Origin: Verrucomicrobiota bacterium
GTDB taxonomy: Bacteria; Verrucomicrobiota; Verrucomicrobiia; Limisphaerales; SIBE01
Length of the DNA stretch: 38,234 bases
Assembly: GCA_016209525.1 (NCBI GenBank)
Contig: JACQWK010000568.1
Span: 1-38,234 of the forward strand
Reading direction: 5' to 3'
Below the pieces are notes generated by a model that worked only from the letters and a program-made list of their open reading frames with translations, was not told the origin of the DNA and made no database searches. This document shows positions 34,401 to 38,234 of this stretch, piece by piece. Each line of letters starts with the position of its first letter. The first letter of the stretch is position 1. A program made the translations under genes and the position numbers.

Positions 34401-34934
34401 GTCTACAATTCGTCCGAACTGGCCGGTGCGTGAGCCATCGTCCTGCACCTTCTCGAGACCATCCAAAACAAGCAGAGCCCGCGGACGAGCACGTCTTGCA
34501 TTGTGACCGAGGAGCTTGGTCAGGGTATGGATCGCAAGAGAAGGGGCCGCCCGAAGTGGCTTCCCAGCTCCATCTATAGTTCGTTTATCGAGTTCATCAT
34601 TTATAGTGATGAGCCACTCGTATAGAGTATCGAAGAAGACCTCGGGATTCGGCGCCTCGTAGAAAGAGAAAACGAACACAGGATCAGGCGTTCGCAATGA
34701 GCGGTCCTTCGGCAGCGTTGGATCATCCTCTGTAACTCCTGGAAGCAGCCTCAAGAACCTATCGACCGCAGCCGTTTTGCCAGCACCACCAATCCCTGTC
34801 AGGGCGCATACGCCACGACCCCCTGCGCGCCACCAGTTCAGTAAATCCATGAACTCCAGCCGTCCTTGCCAATCGCGGGCAGGCGATAATCGGTGAGCAA
34901 AGAATACCTTTGGGGTCATAGTCGTTTGAGCCAT
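31452..34934 (-). CDS. STAND ATPase-TPR-TIR immune-type protein
   Basis: A 1160-residue protein with three parts. Residues 35-300 are a STAND ATPase: Walker A GIGGAGKTA (47-55), Walker B LLVLDGLEKVQDD (154-166), LLITTRYVIEDL and HALTIDLIAGYF. Residues about 420-960 are TPR-like repeats (AYHVLGEVLMLGGKLPGTLR, ADVLRVRGDLREADSIANRA, RLRLLDGLAQPGLEDLRIAL). Residues 1013-1160 are a TIR domain: VFISYSHKDKEWLEKF, ITVWDDTRIQPGQKWMDEI, VAVLLVSPDFLASDFISE and HELPPLLQAAEEEGL, with candidate catalytic glutamates E1089/E1091. Bacterial TIR domains usually cleave NAD or make cyclic ADP-ribose signals. The layout equals that of NLR-like anti-phage proteins, but with the TIR at the C-terminus. Coupled to the upstream gene by TAATG. 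Confidence 0.9.
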   Translation of the reverse strand: MAQTTMTPKVFFAHRLSPARDWQGRLEFMDLLNWWRAGGRGVCALTGIGGAGKTAAVDRFLRLLPGVTEDDPTLPKDRSLRTPDPVFVFSFYEAPNPEVFFDTLYEWLITINDELDKRTIDGAGKPLRAAPSLAIHTLTKLLGHNARRARPRALLVLDGLEKVQDDGSRTGQFGRIVDASLRDLLVRAASGYVRGISLLITTRYVIEDLELLRVESEFNRISNDPSGGTAIEFHPIQMDSLSERACIVLMRRRGMRGSDNRLRTIAKQCGRHALTIDLIAGYFANFRDGVATKGFQLLTGSEIKRLLEETHDRRLRTLALQSARFARVAERYFHALQQADPAALALLQRFCLLRLGITATKLFNIFVGQDKVKLSGPKLSRLARDQLVDKLNWLVELRLLEASRSSASESSKEASEPHDYQCSFTIHPAIRDGFLLTLDPETGRFGHLAIREALRQELNTSESLRSPQRHEVDTSPAKGKKRKSPFDEVLSLGSPTVLGTHQSYIAEESVRDVAEELFHHTLVLGDYSEAWSIYRNQLGGYEGLGRKLGDFERGERLCTAFAEDVPPWNARFENKLPEEKQHALINDWASYLRDLGDLSSVIRCYDKWLPQLRRRYEQTRNADDLIIAYHVLGEVLMLGGKLPGTLRTGHLAHECLHLENQDIGITERVFFLRGHAAMLMGAVAAASEQFEKATELRKQADRPNSFLAMGIRACHYIEFLCRLGQHREAVRFAKINLGISSRLLAQGNRENVDLALADVLRVRGDLREADSIANRAFEWALKNNAREQQCFAALVRARIILDTHQRSPRRTTDWTSVKPGPSQSHRVLETAEIDALLEDGMQLARENGYSIYYIDFLLERARLRLLDGLAQPGLEDLRIALEEGLHPPSDSGFPALLAATDPECGYAWGIAQGRHLRAQVYLLQAAQTLGRPDFAPADFDALPDEVRSLIEKARKELEQCRELRRRIQDPKIKETEQVLKELDGGILTQFPLTILVPQPTDTSQPSKPTGSPMRDQVFISYSHKDKEWLEKFQIALKPLVRTVPITVWDDTRIQPGQKWMDEIRQALAKAKVAVLLVSPDFLASDFISEHELPPLLQAAEEEGLRIVWVPIRASLYADTEIGAYQAAHNPTHPLAGLSAAEVDEAFVKIAKVVKGILNPP

Positions 34935-36133
34935 TATTTTGCTCTCACAGCCTGATCATGAGTATTCTCGCCGTCAGGCTTTGGGACCACAAATAATTCA
35001 CAGCGGTCAAAAACGGGGAGCCCGAATCGATGAAGTTTTTGCGACTGCGCATTCACGGCGGCCAGCGGTGGCTCATCCGCGTCGACTTCGTCCGGGATTT
35101 TGATCTCGTCAAGTCGCGGAAGGCGCGAGCGGTCACCGCCACAGAACGCTGCCACGTAGCCACCCAGCAGGTCGAGAGTGAGGGCGTGAAAGCCGCTTTC
35201 TTCAATCAGAGTTCGCAATTGTGCGTCTGTTCCTCTGACGCCACGGGCGCGGAGGAGGGCAAGCGCCGCAGGCGCTTGGACTTGGTCGATGTCGATATGG
35301 CGGTAGAGGACGCTACGCTCCTTCAAAGAATCGAGCAGCCGGATGCGACTGGTGATGAGGAGGGCCACGCCGGGCAGCCGTCCGTCGGCGGCACGGAGAA
35401 TCAGGTCGTGGAGGCGGCCATCGAGGAGTTGGCCGAAGGCGCCGCCGCGAGCGCCGTCGTCTTGGACTTTTTCCAGGCCATCCAGAATGAGAAGCAGAGA
35501 AGCCGGTCCGGCTGCGGGTTGAGCGTGTATCCTGCCCCTCCTTGCTCCTGGCGGCGGGACGCCGCCGGAACTCGCAGGCGCAGACGCCTGCGCTACGACG
35601 CTCAGTAGTTGCAGCGTTTGCTGGTAGGAAGGCGTCCTGGCGGACTCGTCAAAGGGCATGTTGTTCAGCCAAGCATAAAGCTGGGCGAAGAAATGACCGG
35701 GATTCGGCGCGTCGTAGAAGGAAAAGACGAACAGGGCGCGCGGCGGGGAAAGTGACGTATCTTTCGGTGTGTCAGGCCGCGCGGGCAAGCCACCGGGCAG
35801 CACGCGGAGGAAGTGCTCGGCGATGGCGGTTTTGCCGGCACGGCCGATGCCGACTAAGGCGCAAACGCCGGTCGGGGAGTTGAGAGGGGTTTGAGGTGAG
35901 TATTGAGAGTCCTGCGAACGGGACGGACTCTCCGCGACAGATTTCTTTGTAGCCAAACCCACCCCTGCGCCCCTCCCAGGAGGGGAACTCGCGCCGGCCG
36001 GAGCCAAGTGGCCACGCCACCAGTCGCAGAGTCGCGTGAATTCGGGCCGGTCCTGCCAATCGCGGGCGCGGAGGAGGGTGTGGACGAATTGTGCGTGTGA
36101 AATGAGACGCTCGTTTTGTCCACTGACCGCCAT
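34934..36133 (-). CDS. Truncated STAND ATPase paralog, no TPR or effector
   Basis: A 399-residue protein closely related to the first 300 residues of the next gene: RARDWQDRPEFTRLCDWWR, Walker A GIGRAGKTA (95-103), LFVFSFYDAPNPGHFFAQLY, Walker B LLLILDGLEKVQDD (213-226), LLITSRIRLLDS and HALTLDLLGGYVAAF. It stops soon after the ATPase core, without TPR repeats or TIR. Compared with the paralog it has two extra segments, residues about 43-87 and 182-208, both Pro/Ser/Gly/Arg-rich and encoded by DNA like the intergenic repeats of this window. The stop and the next start share one base (TAATG). It may act as an ATPase partner of the TIR protein or be a decaying duplicate; the intact ATPase motifs favour a remaining role. 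Confidence 0.8.
   Translation of the reverse strand: MAVSGQNERLISHAQFVHTLLRARDWQDRPEFTRLCDWWRGHLAPAGASSPPGRGAGVGLATKKSVAESPSRSQDSQYSPQTPLNSPTGVCALVGIGRAGKTAIAEHFLRVLPGGLPARPDTPKDTSLSPPRALFVFSFYDAPNPGHFFAQLYAWLNNMPFDESARTPSYQQTLQLLSVVAQASAPASSGGVPPPGARRGRIHAQPAAGPASLLLILDGLEKVQDDGARGGAFGQLLDGRLHDLILRAADGRLPGVALLITSRIRLLDSLKERSVLYRHIDIDQVQAPAALALLRARGVRGTDAQLRTLIEESGFHALTLDLLGGYVAAFCGGDRSRLPRLDEIKIPDEVDADEPPLAAVNAQSQKLHRFGLPVFDRCELFVVPKPDGENTHDQAVRAK
35510..35590. repeat. In-frame repeat insertion in the truncated STAND gene
   Basis: Matches residues about 182-208, which the tandem paralog lacks. The DNA carries ctggcggcgggacgccgccg and gcaggcgcagacgcctgcgc followed by tacga, the REP-like hairpin and edge seen between genes here. 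Its length preserves the reading frame. Confidence 0.65.
35873..36007. repeat. Second in-frame repeat insertion in the truncated STAND gene
   Basis: Matches residues about 43-87, absent from the paralog. It includes gagtcctgcgaacgggacgg then actct (inverted ends gagtcc / ggactc) and cgcccctcccaggaggggaa, both hairpin-forming and repeat-like. The frame stays open, adding a Pro/Ser-rich loop just before the Walker A strand. Confidence 0.6.
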
Positions 36134-36213
36134 GGTAGGAATAAAGTAGCGTCCGCGATGGAACTTGGCAATAACGTCTGAGAACTCCAGACAGGCCGTC
36201 TGAGTTATCTTGG

Positions 36214-36372
36214 AAACCGCAGTTCAGCCGAAAGAAACCAAAGAAACCAAAGAAATCGAATCCTTTGCGCAAGCCCGCTCGCTCACCTTGTGAGTGAATG
36301 GTTTCTGCCTCAGAACTTCTTTTCTTTGGTCATTTTTCGTTTTTTTCGGCCATCCAACTGCCGTTTAAGGAT
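36214..36372. mobile_element. MITE-like element, aaagaa family, copy 2
   Basis: The left arm (about 36217-36258, gcagttcagccgaaagaaac then caaagaaaccaaagaaatcg) is an imperfect inverted copy of the right arm (about 36325-36372, tttctttggtcatttttcg then ttcggccatccaactgccgt). It is related to 20117-20285. No open frame. It fills most of the 362-base gap between the halogenase stop and the defence-type block, and may carry or interrupt the promoter of that block. Confidence 0.5.
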
Positions 36373-36495
36373 AAGGGACCATGAGCTTGGTAAGGCTGAC
36401 CCGCGGGTCAGCCCTGCCAAGTTCGTGGAGAGCACAGGCCGAGGGTCCTGCCAGGCCGAGACGCCGCGGCACTACGGCACGCGAGACGCCCGCCG

Positions 36496-37977
36496 TTACG
36501 CCCAGTTCAGATCGGGCGAGCGGATCGCTTTCAGGGCTTCCTCCGGGCTCATTCCTTGGCGCGATTCTTCGGCGAGCTTTCGGCAGTGTTGGCGCCAGAA
36601 TTCACGCTCGGTGGGCGGAGGATCGTAAGGCCGGTCATGCGGCACCTTTTGCCCGACCAACAGCGCGAGGTGGCCGTCCATGCGAAATGAATTCGAAGGG
36701 TGAACCAGCGCGACTCCCGCCAGCACGCTTGGCCCGTTCTCGCAATACCAATCCACAATGTCTTGTGCGCCGTGCAGCGCGACATCGGCTTGGCAGGCGC
36801 GCCAAAACGGATTGTCGAGCCGCGTGTTGAATTTGTAGTGAATCGACAGAAAGTTGCGGATGTCGTCCCATTGGTCGCCGTTGTAACGGTTGTAGAGCTT
36901 CACCAGCGTCGGCGTCGGCTCGCAGAGGCTGTCGAGCAACGAATCGGCCAGCGTGCTGGCCTCGACGCAGATGACTTGCAGCGCCGTGGCCTCGAGCGGC
37001 TCGACAAATCCCGCCGCGTTGCCCACGGCCACAACATTCCCCACCCAACTGCGTTCGTATCGCCCCGAGCGGAACTTGACCACGCGCGTTTCAGTCGCGA
37101 CTCGCGGATTTTTCCGAAGAAACTCCTCCCGTGCCGCATCCTCGCCCAGGAATTGCGACGAGTACACGTAACCGCGATTGATGAAATGTTCGTGGTCGAT
37201 CCGCCAGCACCAGCCGGCTTCCATCGTTTCAGCGACGGTGTAGGGAAGGATCGGTTCATCCGTGCGCGGCCAGCCGCCGATCACGGCGCGGTCGCAGAAC
37301 AGCGAATCCGCGTAGCTGCGAAACGGTTCGTGGAGCGCGCGGCCCAGCAGTTCGGAACGGAAGCCGGAGGCGTCCACGAACAAATCGGCCGTGATTCGCT
37401 CGCCGGCTTCCGAGCGGAGTGCAGCGATGCCTTGGCCGCCGGTTTCGGTCGTCACAGTGGCGTCGGTGATCGCCACGCCGTGTTCAAGGCATCGGTTCGC
37501 GAGCCAGCCGACGAACGTCTTGTTCTCGATGTGGAACGCGTGATTGTTGTGGAATTGGGGCAAGCCGTCCGGCCGGCGGGGGAACACTTTGTCGTGCGCC
37601 ATGTACGCGGAGGCTTGGCCCAACCAAGGAAACTCATCCGAGTAATAAAAGCCGTTATTGCGCGACAACTGGGGCAGTCGCCGCTCGAACTCGAACGAGA
37701 ACGTGTAAAAGAATTCCTTGCGCGGTCCCCACAGGAAACGGATGCCCATCTTCCAGGTCGGGTGCGCCTCGGCGTAAAAGTCGCGCGGCTTCATCTTGAG
37801 ATATTCGAAGAAGTGCCGTGGGAACACCGCCGTGGTGCCTTCTCCGACGCCGATGATACCTATGTCCGGGCTGCGGATGACGCGGATGTCGAGCTGCGGG
37901 AGTTTGCGTTTCAGCGTGAGCGCCGTCATCAAGCCGGCGCTGCCGCCGCCGAGAACAACGATGGATGAAATCTTCAT
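36496..37977 (-). CDS. Flavin-dependent halogenase family protein
   Basis: A 493-residue FAD enzyme of the tryptophan halogenase family (PF04820). Visible are the FAD motif VVLGGGSAGLMTAL (7-20), GVGEGTTAVFPRHFFEYL, the active-site lysine K76 in HPTWKMGIRF (equal to K79 of PrnA), the variant G-W-C-W-R-I-D (255-261) in place of the canonical GWxWxIP, VGNAAGFVEPLEATAL with E329 at the place of the catalytic glutamate E346, and a C-terminal helical half. With reduced FAD from a separate flavin reductase, oxygen and halide it would make a lysine chloramine and halogenate an aromatic substrate. The P-to-D change in the second motif makes a different substrate, or simple monooxygenase action, possible. 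No reductase or biosynthetic partner is seen in the window. Confidence 0.88.
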   Translation of the reverse strand: MKISSIVVLGGGSAGLMTALTLKRKLPQLDIRVIRSPDIGIIGVGEGTTAVFPRHFFEYLKMKPRDFYAEAHPTWKMGIRFLWGPRKEFFYTFSFEFERRLPQLSRNNGFYYSDEFPWLGQASAYMAHDKVFPRRPDGLPQFHNNHAFHIENKTFVGWLANRCLEHGVAITDATVTTETGGQGIAALRSEAGERITADLFVDASGFRSELLGRALHEPFRSYADSLFCDRAVIGGWPRTDEPILPYTVAETMEAGWCWRIDHEHFINRGYVYSSQFLGEDAAREEFLRKNPRVATETRVVKFRSGRYERSWVGNVVAVGNAAGFVEPLEATALQVICVEASTLADSLLDSLCEPTPTLVKLYNRYNGDQWDDIRNFLSIHYKFNTRLDNPFWRACQADVALHGAQDIVDWYCENGPSVLAGVALVHPSNSFRMDGHLALLVGQKVPHDRPYDPPPTEREFWRQHCRKLAEESRQGMSPEEALKAIRSPDLNWA

Positions 37978-38063
37978 TCGGTATCGTGCCGTTCAGGCCA
38001 CTGATTACGCGAGATTCTGAAAAATGAACACTTCGGGCTTACCGACAAGACCACAAGAAGGAC

Positions 38064-38130
38064 GACACGCTGCAGATTCGTCGTCCCGCCCCGAGGCGGC
38101 CCCGACTGGCTGACACGACAGCGACACTTC
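38064..38130. repeat. Diverged relative of the 130-bp dispersed repeat
   Basis: The stretch cgtcgtcccgccccgaggcg then gccccgactggctga resembles tagtcccgcctttagacggc then ccgaaccggcta of the repeats at 1953 and 10829. The match is weak and ends after about 40 bases. Confidence 0.35.
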
Positions 38131-38161
38131 TGGAACCCGACCTGCAACGTCCTAACAACAG

Positions 38162-38234
38162 GGTGGGGCGAGACTCCTGTGGAGCCCTGGCATTGTCTCG
38201 GTCAAAGAAGTCAGGGCTCGACGGGAGTCTCGCC
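38162..38234. repeat. 78-bp palindromic repeat, copy 2 (cut by window edge)
   Basis: Starts ggtggggcgagactcctgtg and ends ggctcgacgggagtctcgcc, matching 16086-16163 along its length, including the gtcaa centre. The final bases are missing because the window ends. Confidence 0.65.

Noticed and set aside
36700..37968. A 422-codon open frame on the plus strand, antisense to the halogenase gene
   Set aside because: It is a mirror of a GC-rich coding gene, Arg/Ala/Val/His-rich without domain motifs, and the minus strand encodes a complete recognised enzyme.
1..38234. CRISPR arrays, tRNA or rRNA genes, integrase with att sites
   Set aside because: Looked for by eye on both strands; no regularly spaced repeats, cloverleaf ends, rRNA cores or integrase motifs were recognised. 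Short RNA genes could have been missed.

Overview
The window looks like chromosomal DNA from a GC-rich, probably soil or freshwater member of the Verrucomicrobiota (Pedosphaera/Limisphaerales-like). The pointers are a type II pseudopilin of the [20 protein letters not shown] type with the NRDQFP motif typical of that phylum and its relatives, many secreted or lipoprotein genes of unknown role, and dense families of intergenic palindromes and MITE-like repeats. The taxonomic call is inference; no rRNA or tRNA is present.

Bases 1-19282 hold ordinary housekeeping and accessory genes on both strands: a cupin, an MFS transporter, an FmdB-type zinc ribbon protein, a class I/II aminotransferase, a degenerate-looking subtilase, the helicase HrpB, an AraC-type regulator, several secreted proteins (one with Asp-box repeats, one coupled to a lipoprotein by a GTGA overlap), transaldolase, MiaE and a pseudopilin. 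Gaps between them are filled by repeats: a 205-bp element with perfect 19-bp inverted ends, a 130-bp dispersed pair, a 78-bp palindrome seen twice, and REP-like hairpins.

Bases 19366-36133 form a same-strand (minus) accessory block that reads as a biological-conflict or defence island. In transcription order it holds: a truncated STAND-type ATPase; a STAND ATPase-TPR-TIR protein coupled by TAATG; a second NB-ARC-like ATPase-TPR protein whose GTG start lies in a hairpin; a nucleoside deoxyribosyltransferase-like (DRHyd) protein; a class III nucleotide cyclase with a C-terminal death-like adaptor (EAD-like) domain; a SLOG-CHAT protease fusion; a pseudogene of the NB-ARC ATPase with an amber codon just after Walker A; a single-pass membrane coiled-coil protein; a large P-loop ATPase; and a retropepsin-like protease. 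Between these genes lie at least four detached copies of the same TPR C-terminal tail, suggesting that the island grew by duplication, decay and module exchange. The likely logic, inferred from the families, is that ATPase-TPR proteins sense a trigger and TIR, CHAT, DRHyd and cyclase modules act as effectors or signal makers that destroy NAD/nucleotides, cleave proteins or make cyclic nucleotides.

Bases 36214-38234 hold a MITE-like element, a flavin-dependent halogenase-family gene, and further repeats at the window edge. Dispersed repeats also appear inside coding sequence without breaking the frame, in hrpB and in the truncated STAND gene.
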